Of a stretch of 37,263 bases of DNA, positions 16,712-23,681 are shown piece after piece (positions within the stretch are counted from its first letter, which is position 1; every line of letters starts with the position of its first letter). A program made the position numbers and the translations under genes. The notes beneath the pieces are model-generated. The model worked only from the letters and a program-made list of their open reading frames with translations. It ran no database searches and was not told where the DNA came from. Origin of the DNA: an uncultured Clostridia bacterium (GTDB lineage: Bacteria > Bacillota > Clostridia > TANB77 > CAG-465); NCBI GenBank assembly GCA_947584535.1, contig CANPWO010000009.1:1-37263 (forward strand). The letters run 5' to 3'.

Positions 16712-17449
16712 TTACTTTTTCAATTCGTTATCTATATCATAAAAATTTCCTTCATTATTAAAAGCTATTGTTGTTAAGTATCCTCCAGGTCCATCTTTTG
16801 ATCTAACACTTACAATTTGCATTCCTACAATATTTTTTAAATTACTAACTTTACCATTAGATTTATATATACTATTTTTTATTGCATCTTTTATATTCAT
16901 ATATTCAACAGTTCCATCAGATAAAATAAAAAATGCCATTTCATTTACATGAATATCTTGCCCAATTCCTCCAATAAATATATCAGAAATTTCTTTATCA
17001 AATGTATATGATTTATATATATTTTCACTACCTATATTTATATCTGGAAAATTAGCTTTGAATTTATTTACATCTATTGAAATTCCAACGTTTTTTTTAT
17101 TTGATTGAACAGTTAATTCAATTCCATAATAATCATCTGTTGAATTTATAATATTTTCATATATTAAATTATCATTATTTTTATTTAAACAATTTGAAGT
17201 TTCCACATTAAATTTTCCATATTTTTCTACTATTTTCTCCTGCAGTTGAGTTGTTAAATTATCATTTTCTATACTTTCACTATTAATTTTGTCTACTTTG
17301 CTATTTTCTTGTTTTAAATAAGCAATTTGCTCTTTTAAATCAATTACTTGTTTTTTTCTAACAATTCCAAAATATACAGCTATACACGAAGCAACAATTG
17401 TAGTTATTACAAATATAGTTATATAAATATTTTTCCTTTTACTTTCCAT
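16712..17449 (-). CDS. Uncharacterised membrane-anchored extracytoplasmic protein (paralogue of the 20550 gene)
   Basis: The ATG at 17449 (MESKRKNIYI) lies 8 bases after GGAGG. An in-frame ATG 15 bases upstream (17464) overlaps that ribosome site and is rejected, leaving 245 residues. A short basic start leads to one hydrophobic segment (ITIFVITTIVASCIAVYFGI), then a coiled-coil stretch (VIDLKEQIAYLKQENSKVDK) and a globular part of about 160 residues I do not recognise, with VGISIDVNKFKANFPDI and GGYLTTIAFNNEGNFYDID. The first 30 residues closely match the 20550 protein, including the AS-C inside the hydrophobic segment, which could be read as a lipobox, although hydrophobic residues follow the Cys. 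The gene has its own promoter and is downstream of the 17593 gene. Confidence 0.75.
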   Translation of the reverse strand: MESKRKNIYITIFVITTIVASCIAVYFGIVRKKQVIDLKEQIAYLKQENSKVDKINSESIENDNLTTQLQEKIVEKYGKFNVETSNCLNKNNDNLIYENIINSTDDYYGIELTVQSNKKNVGISIDVNKFKANFPDINIGSENIYKSYTFDKEISDIFIGGIGQDIHVNEMAFFILSDGTVEYMNIKDAIKNSIYKSNGKVSNLKNIVGMQIVSVRSKDGPGGYLTTIAFNNEGNFYDIDNELKK

Positions 17450-17479
17450 ATACAAATCCTCCATATTTTATATAGTTAT

Positions 17480-17509
17480 ATAATAACATATTTTTACAAA
17501 TAAAATCAA
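17480..17509 (-). promoter_or_regulatory. Predicted promoter of the 16712 gene
   Basis: TTGATT (17504-17509) and TATTAT (17480-17485) are separated by 18 bases on the minus strand. The sequence around the -10 (AAAAATATGTTATTATAT) closely matches that upstream of the paralogue at 21407-21436, so the promoters were duplicated with the genes or are under shared control. Confidence 0.6.
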
Positions 17510-17547
17510 TATCTAAAAATAAGAATTATTATAAATATAATACATAA

Positions 17548-17581
17548 GAGAACTATCTATTTATAATTATAGATAGTTCTC
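17548..17581 (-). terminator. Hairpin downstream of the 17593 gene
   Basis: GAGAACTATCTAT (17548-17560) and its exact complement (17569-17581) form a 13-bp stem with an 8-base loop 11 bases past the stop. The tail (TTATGTATT) is only partly U-rich, but position and strength fit a terminator separating this gene from the next promoter. Confidence 0.65.
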
Positions 17582-17592
17582 AAACTTTATTA

Positions 17593-19365
17593 TTATGAAA
17601 TTCCTCTTCCATCATCTGCATTTTGATTATCAGTTACAATATTTTCTTCTACTTTAGGTATTTCTTTCTTTTTAAGTACTGACTTATTATCTCCTAAATA
17701 ATTCCCAGCACTATCATAATAATATTCAGCTTTTTCATCTTTTGATGTAATTCCTTCAACTTTAGTATATTCGTTAAATAATAATCCATCAATACTTGCT
17801 TTAGGTTTTACAGATAATTTTGCCAATTCCTTAAATATATTTTTATCAAAGAAGTCTCTTGACATTTCTGATAAAGTTGCATCAATATTTACTTTTATAA
17901 ATGGTTCATATTCATCTTCATAAGTATTAAACTCTCCACTTAAAAGGCATTGATAAACATATCCTTTATCTGTATTTTTATTAGATTTTTCTTTAATACT
18001 ATTTATCTTCTGATTAAATCTAGTCTTAAAATCACTTGATACTTTTTTATCTATATCATCATTAACATTATATATATTTAAATTAGTACTTTGAGAATCA
18101 ACAAACAAATTACTTGTTAATTTTCCATATGTAATACCTTTTAAATCTTCTTTACTACTTAATAAAGATGTACAAATTGGAGTTGTATATACATAAATAT
18201 TTTTCATACCAATATCATTATTTGTATAAATATTATTACTAGCATATTTTTTAAAAATAGTTAAATATTGTATATAATCCATTAAATCTATACTCATTCT
18301 ACCACTTGATATTTGTTCATTATTTAATAAATCATATATAAAAAGTTTAGTTTCATTAAAGCAAAACTCTATATTATCTTTTTTATTTTTATATTTATTT
18401 ACAACAGCAAGTAATTCATCTTCATAATTTGATGTATCTCTTCTATCCATATTTGTATTTTTATCAAGTTCTTCTTCGCTCATATCAAATGATATATTAG
18501 TATCCCACGCCATTGCGTTATATGCAGCGTCTGATACTATAGCAGCAATTGGTGCAAAAGAAACAAATAAATCCTCTAAATGTAATTTTTCACCTGTAAC
18601 TAAATTATAGTTTAAACATTTAATTTTATAATCTGTTCTAATATCATCTACTTTATCTAGTTTACTAAAATCTCTTGATAATTTACTAAACTCTAGTGAT
18701 AATACATTTGAATAATTTGCTTTTACACTAACACTTACCTCATCTGCACCACTTACATTTTCTTTTATCATACTATATGCAAGCTCTTTTATTTCTTTAT
18801 TAATTTTATTTTGTATATTAGTATCTTTTAAACCTGATATTTGTACATAAGATATTCTAGTAAATTTTCTAGCAGAATAATCTTCTGGATCATCACCTTC
18901 ATTAACTGTTTTTATCTCTATATCATTCTGATTATATGTTTCTTCAAAGTCTTTACATAAGTAAATAGCATCTTCTGCTTGTTTTTTTGTTTTTTCTTCA
19001 GTTACAAATGCATCTTCAATTGTTTCTTGAATTTTTTCTTCACCTTTATTTTTATTATCATTTATACTTTTTATCTTTAGCAATGTTAAAACAGTTGTTA
19101 AAATAATACATACTATTATGACTATAATTAATACTTTAGTTCTAGTTTTTAATTTCTTTTTCTTCTTTACATTTGTTGTAATTTTCTTATCATTTTTATT
19201 TTCTATGATATTATCATTACTTAAACTATTGCTATTATTAATATTTAAACTTGTATTTTCTTCAACAATTTGATTATTATTACTTTCTACAGTAACTATA
19301 TCATTTTCTTTATTTGATACATTTTCTTCCTTAATTACTTTTAAGCTATTTGAATCTTTTTCCAT
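17593..19365 (-). CDS. Large membrane-anchored protein with RsiV/PdaC-like (DUF3298/DUF4163-type) region
   Basis: The ATG at 19365 follows AGGAGGAACAAA, giving 590 residues; earlier in-frame Met codons lie inside the preceding gene. A disordered Asn/Lys-rich cytoplasmic tail of about 85 residues leads to one helix (VLIIVIIVCIILTTVLTLL), then an extracytoplasmic part. About residues 160-300 read ISYVQISGLKDTNIQNKINK, then VLSLEFSKLSRDF, then LNYNLVTGEKLHLEDLF. This is the layout of the DUF4163/DUF3298 domains seen in RsiV anti-sigma factors and PdaC deacetylase (isGl.d...q..iN, y..vlSl.f, N.d..tGk.l.l.dlF). No anti-sigma or deacetylase domain is visible. The rest is unassigned. It lies 10 bases downstream of the PstS-like gene, so they form an operon. 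Confidence 0.7.
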   Translation of the reverse strand: MEKDSNSLKVIKEENVSNKENDIVTVESNNNQIVEENTSLNINNSNSLSNDNIIENKNDKKITTNVKKKKKLKTRTKVLIIVIIVCIILTTVLTLLKIKSINDNKNKGEEKIQETIEDAFVTEEKTKKQAEDAIYLCKDFEETYNQNDIEIKTVNEGDDPEDYSARKFTRISYVQISGLKDTNIQNKINKEIKELAYSMIKENVSGADEVSVSVKANYSNVLSLEFSKLSRDFSKLDKVDDIRTDYKIKCLNYNLVTGEKLHLEDLFVSFAPIAAIVSDAAYNAMAWDTNISFDMSEEELDKNTNMDRRDTSNYEDELLAVVNKYKNKKDNIEFCFNETKLFIYDLLNNEQISSGRMSIDLMDYIQYLTIFKKYASNNIYTNNDIGMKNIYVYTTPICTSLLSSKEDLKGITYGKLTSNLFVDSQSTNLNIYNVNDDIDKKVSSDFKTRFNQKINSIKEKSNKNTDKGYVYQCLLSGEFNTYEDEYEPFIKVNIDATLSEMSRDFFDKNIFKELAKLSVKPKASIDGLLFNEYTKVEGITSKDEKAEYYYDSAGNYLGDNKSVLKKKEIPKVEENIVTDNQNADDGRGIS

Positions 19366-19375
19366 TTTGTTCCTC

Positions 19376-20443
19376 CTATTTAACAGGAACATATCCTGCA
19401 TCTAATGCAACTTTTTGACCTCTTGCAGATAACATTTGATTTGCTAATTTTCTTGCAGGACTATCCGGTCCATCAGCCTTATTAATAACAATATAATATG
19501 CTGTAGTAAATGGATATTTCTCACTTTTTATATTTTTTACATTAGGCTCAACACCATTTATACTTAGTAATTTAATTCCACTTGCTACATCTTTATCGAT
19601 TGTTTCATACATAGTTGTAGCATAATAATAATATGAATATCCTATTGAGTCCTTACCATTATCATATGAAGATACAAGATTTATTATTTGTGCCATTGTT
19701 TCAACAAGATTTTCTTTTGGTGCAGACATAAGTGGTTTATCTTTCATAACAAGATTTAACATTCCAGTTTGACTACCTGAATTAGTTGGTCTTTGATATG
19801 CAATAATATCACTATCTTCTCCACCTACTTCTTTCCAATTTCTTATCTTTCCAGAATATATATCTTGAACTTGCTCAACTGTTAAGTTATTTACTTTATT
19901 ATCTGAATTAACATAGAATACAAAACCCTCTTTAACAACTGGTATAACTTCAAGTTCTACACCTTTTTCTTTAGCAAGTTGTAACTCTTCATCTGATGGT
20001 GATGTTACAACAATTAAGTCTACTTCATCATTTATTAGTTTTACATATCCTGGATGTGTATTTGAAAAGCCATAGCTATCAAAATCTATATTATCAGTAG
20101 CAGTAAAATTCTTCATAAATGCTTGAACTAAAGGTTGAGTTGCAAGTGAAGCATCAATTTTAGGTAAATTCTCCATTGTATATAACGGCTCACTTGTTAT
20201 AGTTTCTTCTTTTTCTTCAGATTCTGATACTAAAGTATCAGTTTCTGTATTTGAATTTTTTAAATACAGATTAGTTATTAAAAAATACGCACCAATACAT
20301 GCAGCTATAACTATTATAATTATTAGTATATTAGTAAAAATTGAAAGACTTTCTTTCTTATTATTGTTATTTTTTTTACCGTTATCAATAACTTTGTTAT
20401 CTTCTTTAACATCTATATTTTCCTTTTTTTCCTCATTTTCCAT
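19376..20443 (-). CDS. PstS-like substrate-binding protein anchored by an N-terminal helix
   Basis: The 355-residue protein has a hydrophilic Lys/Asn/Glu-rich tail of about 32 residues, a hydrophobic helix (ILIIIIVIAACIGAYFLI), a short acidic linker and a periplasmic-binding-protein fold of the PstS type. Marks include DLIVVTSPSDEE, FVFYVNSDNKVNNLT, VEQVQDIYSGKIRNWKEVGG (the classic lt..q...If.G.i..W...gG), IIAYQRPTNSGSQTGML (phosphate-loop-like R..nSGS.t) and IGYSYYYYAT. No permease or ATPase of a phosphate ABC transporter is adjacent. A phosphate- or anion-sensing or cell-surface role, rather than uptake, is inferred. ATG follows GGAGGTTTTGTTTT. The long cytoplasmic tail is unusual for PstS, which is normally a simple lipoprotein. 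Confidence 0.82.
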   Translation of the reverse strand: MENEEKKENIDVKEDNKVIDNGKKNNNNKKESLSIFTNILIIIIVIAACIGAYFLITNLYLKNSNTETDTLVSESEEKEETITSEPLYTMENLPKIDASLATQPLVQAFMKNFTATDNIDFDSYGFSNTHPGYVKLINDEVDLIVVTSPSDEELQLAKEKGVELEVIPVVKEGFVFYVNSDNKVNNLTVEQVQDIYSGKIRNWKEVGGEDSDIIAYQRPTNSGSQTGMLNLVMKDKPLMSAPKENLVETMAQIINLVSSYDNGKDSIGYSYYYYATTMYETIDKDVASGIKLLSINGVEPNVKNIKSEKYPFTTAYYIVINKADGPDSPARKLANQMLSARGQKVALDAGYVPVK

Positions 20444-20479
20444 AAAACAAAACCTCCATACATATTATTTTTTAACAGT

Positions 20480-20515
20480 ATTAATATATTATATTTTATT
20501 GTATAATATATTAAT
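20480..20515. repeat. 14-bp perfect all-A/T inverted repeat
   Basis: ATTAATATATTATA (20480-20493) and its exact complement (20502-20515) flank an 8-base loop in the gap between the 20550 gene and the PstS-like gene. It lacks a U-run, so it could be an operator or a weak processing or termination hairpin. Confidence 0.5.
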
Positions 20516-20549
20516 CTAAGATTTCTCCATATTTAAAATTAATATAATT

Positions 20550-21377
20550 TTATTTGTGATAAGTTCTATCTAATGATAATATTATTTTTTTACCATTTAT
20601 ATCTTTATATTTAAGTATATAAGTATCTAATATTGCTGATTGTTCGTAACTTATTTTATTTTCATCTATATATTCATCTATTTTTTCTATACTTTGATCA
20701 GGTGGATAAACAGAATCAAAAGTCAAAGTATATTCATTTGTATTCTCATTTAAAATTAAACTCTTTGCTTTATATATATATATTCCAAGACCAGTTGGAA
20801 AACCAACAGCAACTTCATCATTTACAACTTCTGCACCAGTATTTGAAAAGTTTATTTCCTTATCAAATATATTTTTAGAATGTTTATTTAAAAATTCTTT
20901 CTTAACATATTTTACTGGTCCTTCTTCTTTATAATCTCTTGAATTTTTTTGAAATTCACTATTATCGTTTTTTGAAGCTACAAATGCAGCTATACTTAAC
21001 ATATTGCTATCATTAAAGTTACCATTTTCAAAATTATATGTATCATTTGATATATTGTATTTTTGTTTATTTGCAATAATTACTTGAAGTATAGCCACAT
21101 TATCATTATCTTTTAATATTTTATTATGTTCTTTCTTTACTTCATCATTTACTAGTAACTCTTTTGCTTCATTTTTTACTTCATTAATATTACTATTTTT
21201 ATTTTCTTGATTTTCATTATTTGTATTATTTATTTCTTCTCTTAAATCTTCAACTTGTGCCTTTAAATCATTTGCCTCTTTATTTCCCATTATTCCAAAA
21301 TATACAGCAACACATGAAGCTATTATTGTAGTTATAACAAAGATAACTATGTAAATATTTTTCCTTTTATTTTCCAT
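20550..21377 (-). CDS. Uncharacterised membrane-anchored extracytoplasmic protein (paralogue of the 16712 gene)
   Basis: The ATG at 21377 (MENKRKNIYI) lies 8 bases after GGAGG; the ATG at 21392 overlaps that site and is rejected, giving 275 residues. The start, hydrophobic segment (IVIFVITTIIASCVAVYFGI) and following coiled coil (ANDLKAQVEDLREEINNTNN) match the 16712 protein closely, but the external part differs. Here about 170 residues (ILQVIIANKQKYNISND, then EGPVKYVKKEFLNKHSKNIF, then GFPTGLGIYIYKAKSLIL) do not match any family I know. The shared anchor with variable head suggests a duplicated module. It precedes the PstS-like gene, separated from it by an AT-only inverted repeat. Confidence 0.75.
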   Translation of the reverse strand: MENKRKNIYIVIFVITTIIASCVAVYFGIMGNKEANDLKAQVEDLREEINNTNNENQENKNSNINEVKNEAKELLVNDEVKKEHNKILKDNDNVAILQVIIANKQKYNISNDTYNFENGNFNDSNMLSIAAFVASKNDNSEFQKNSRDYKEEGPVKYVKKEFLNKHSKNIFDKEINFSNTGAEVVNDEVAVGFPTGLGIYIYKAKSLILNENTNEYTLTFDSVYPPDQSIEKIDEYIDENKISYEQSAILDTYILKYKDINGKKIILSLDRTYHK

Positions 21378-21406
21378 ATACATTTCCTCCATAATTTTAT
21401 ACTTTT

Positions 21407-21436
21407 ATATTAACATATTTTTATAACAATTTTCAA
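21407..21436 (-). promoter_or_regulatory. Predicted promoter of the 20550 gene
   Basis: TTGAAA (21431-21436) and TAATAT (21407-21412) lie 18 bases apart on the minus strand. The region TAAAAATATGTTAATAT resembles the promoter of the paralogous 16712 gene. Confidence 0.6.
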
Positions 21437-21441
21437 TAGTC

Positions 21442-21482
21442 AAAAAAAATATTAGTGCAAAATTAATATTTCACACTAATAT
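21442..21482 (-). terminator. Intrinsic terminator of the RloB/ATPase unit
   Basis: Read leftwards, ATATTAGTG and CACTAATAT (21474-21482 and 21449-21457) form a 9-bp stem followed at once by a run of seven or eight T (down to 21442). It lies 42 bases after the RloB stop and just before the next promoter. Confidence 0.82.
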
Positions 21483-21523
21483 ATATATATTTATATAAAT
21501 TTTATTATGTCATTAATTATAGA

Positions 21524-22186
21524 TTATCTTTTTATTGCCCCACATTCTTTTAAAATCTGTTCAACACATTCATTTATTGTTAAGTCTGGATTATCAGTAA
21601 AATATTTAAAATCGCCATATGTTCTACATGTTTTAATTGAATGTTGTTCATTTAATTTTCTAATTTCATTTGCATTTTTTATAGCAAATTTAACATCCTT
21701 AAGTTCTATATTAGATAAAATTTTTTTAAAGTTATCTTCATTTTTATATTCATCAATAAATTGAAAATTTTCATTATATGCTTTATTTATTCCATTTATA
21801 TATTGCCTTCTATGAGATACAGGTCCAATTTGTTGTTTTTTATGCAATATCATCCATAAATCAAAACTATAATTACTATATCCAAGTTTAAATACTAAAT
21901 TTCTTTTTATCTTTTTTACATTATTTAATTCAGCTAAAACTTTATTAAACTTTTCCGTATGACAATCCTCATTACTTTCATAATCACATATATGAAATAT
22001 TTTACCACCGTATGGAGATGTTATTGTTTTAGCTCTACTTGTAATAGAATTTTCAATTTTTATATTGAACTTAACTTTACATGGCAAATCTTCATTTTTA
22101 TTAATTAAATTCTGTAAATGTTCAAAATACCACTTTTCAGTTTCTCCCTCTACAGATAAATAATATTTATTACAGATTTTTTTCAA
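21524..22186 (-). CDS. RloB-family protein (AbiLii-like)
   Basis: A 220-residue protein of the RloB family, a Toprim-like nuclease-type fold used in phage defence pairs. It begins with YYLSVEGETEKWYFEHL, whose EGETE is the Toprim-type acidic start, continues with IFHICDYESN (the D-x-E position), and has YSNYSFDLWMILHKKQ, the RloB hallmark (S...FelW.llH). The start is a TTG at 22184-22186, 10 bases after AAAGGA, and 6 bases after the stop of the ATPase fragment. In the AbiL system of lactococci an ATPase gene and an RloB-like gene work together in abortive infection, so the pair here is likely a defence unit. The C-terminal 60 residues are Lys-rich and end NECVEQILKECGAIKR. Confidence 0.82.
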   Translation of the reverse strand: MKKICNKYYLSVEGETEKWYFEHLQNLINKNEDLPCKVKFNIKIENSITSRAKTITSPYGGKIFHICDYESNEDCHTEKFNKVLAELNNVKKIKRNLVFKLGYSNYSFDLWMILHKKQQIGPVSHRRQYINGINKAYNENFQFIDEYKNEDNFKKILSNIELKDVKFAIKNANEIRKLNEQHSIKTCRTYGDFKYFTDNPDLTINECVEQILKECGAIKR

Positions 22187-22192
22187 CTTTTA

Positions 22193-22561
22193 TTATTCCT
22201 TTCCTTTTTCATCTATGAATATATCTGAAAAATCAATGTCTTTTATTGCCCCGTATTTATTAATAAAGTAGTTTTTTAAATAATCTTCTGTATTTCTAAC
22301 TCCTTTATTTCCATTAGTTCCAAAATCTGCTAGTGAATAATGTATACTTCCATTTTCCTCTTTTTCTACAAATTTAATTTCATCTCTTCTTAATACAGAA
22401 TTATTTAAAAAAATAGGATTATGTGTATTAAAAATTAACTGTGCTCCCTTTTTATTTATTTCATCATTATGAAAAATATTTATAATATTCATAATTGCCA
22501 TTGGATGAATTGAAGCATCTAATTCATCAACTATTAATGTATATCCGCTCCTTAATTGCAA
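22193..22561 (-). pseudogene. AAA15-type defence ATPase, C-terminal fragment (frameshifted)
   Basis: This is the ending of the ATPase in the neighbouring reading frame. It carries the Walker B and D-loop block (TLIVDELDASIHPMAIMNII) and the H-loop segment LIFNTHNPIFLNN, both intact, then a C-terminal stretch ending KDIDFSDIFIDEKGKE. The apparent start (TTG at 22561) has no ribosome site and is internal to the broken gene. Removing one base at about 22545-22551 would join AIKSGYTLIVDELDAS without a gap. The split falls just before Walker B, so the upstream fragment alone cannot hydrolyse ATP. Confidence 0.85.
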
Positions 22562-23498
22562 TAAAAATTAACGGAAATATATTTATAAATCTAAGTGTTC
22601 CAAATGATTCAAACCAATCAGCAGGTAATCCCACATTTTTACCTTTAGATTCTATTATAGATAAAGGCTCAGAAACTCCTTTATCATTATCTATTTGATA
22701 TGCTATATGCTTTGAAGTTAATCCAAATATTTTTGCAGCTTTATTTAAATTTTTATCAACAAATAATTTTTTATTTAGGTCATTAGAAGATACTGTAGGT
22801 AAAATATGCATTTTATCAAAATGATATATAATTTTAAAATTATTTTTAAACCATTCATAAATAATATCAAATATTTTCTTGCTATAAAGAGATTTAAACA
22901 TTCCATTTAAAAATAATTCTTTACCATCCAAATTTGTTCTTGCAATTTTTTCAGCAGTTTCTTTAGAAAAATTTTCAATTTTAAAATTATCTATTACATC
23001 TAGTCTTCCAATAGTTAAATCATCATTTCTTTTATAAATCATCGAATTATTTATATATAGTTCTTCATTAATTATTTGCCTATCAAATTCTAAGTCAAGA
23101 AATTTTCCAAGTAATATTGATAAATTATAATTAAATATAAAGCCTTGTGAATAAAATTTTATAGAAAAACTTACCGGTTCATCACTTTTGCTTTCTACAT
23201 TTGGAATAAGCTCTAATTTATCGACGGCAGTATTTGGTGTTGTTACTGTTTCTTTATTTCTAATATTACCTTCCAAAACTATTGAACGCAAGACATCCAT
23301 TCCACCAATAATATTTGTTTTCCCTGAAGAATTTGGTCCATAAATAGCAGATGAAGATAATGCTCTTATAGTTTTTTTATTATTAATTTTTTTACATATA
23401 ATGCTATATTCTAAATCCTTTACTTGAGTTGGAATCATCTTAAAATCTAATTCTTGTTTAAATGATTTATAATTTTTCATTTTAAATTCTAATAGCAT
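22527..23498 (-). pseudogene. AAA15-type defence ATPase, N-terminal fragment (frameshifted)
   Basis: The ATG at 23498 follows AGGAGGAAAT. It begins with LEFKMKNYKSFKQELDFKM, the usual start of AAA15/AbiLi/RloA ATPases, and has Walker A as AIYGPNSSGKTNIIGGMDVL. A middle part of about 200 residues without helices into the membrane leads to DWFESFGTLRFINIFPLIF, the signature region, where the frame is lost. With the downstream fragment and one base removed it gives about 434 residues, full family length. The gene has a perfect consensus promoter with an overlapping palindrome. The frameshift means either an inactive defence unit, a reading error, or a recoding event. Confidence 0.85.
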
Positions 23499-23509
23499 AT
23501 TTCCTCCTA

Positions 23510-23532
23510 AACTTGCAATATTATTGCAAGTT
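23510..23532 (-). promoter_or_regulatory. 9-bp palindrome, candidate operator or 5' hairpin of the defence unit
   Basis: AACTTGCAA (23510-23518) and TTGCAAGTT (23524-23532) surround a 5-base spacer, beginning about 8 bases downstream of the -10 and ending 5 bases from AGGAGG. The site spans the predicted transcript start, so a repressor there would block the promoter, or the RNA would form a hairpin near the ribosome site. Confidence 0.6.
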
Positions 23533-23539
23533 ATTTTAT

Positions 23540-23568
23540 ATTATATAATTATTTTATGAAAATGTCAA
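23540..23568 (-). promoter_or_regulatory. Perfect consensus sigma-A promoter of the defence unit
   Basis: Minus-strand TTGACA (23563-23568) and TATAAT (23540-23545) are separated by exactly 17 bases, matching the vegetative consensus at every position. Confidence 0.88.
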
Positions 23569-23681
23569 CTAATTATGCTACTTTTTTGCATTTTTATAAA
23601 TAATACTATATATAGATAATTATTTTTATTCTTCATCACCATCACATTCATCAGATATAATCATTTATAAGCTATTTAAAT

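Noticed and set aside
23626-23664. 12-codon acidic minus-strand frame after the PBP2 stop
   Set aside because: No ribosome site and too short to support; not an extension of the PBP2 frame.
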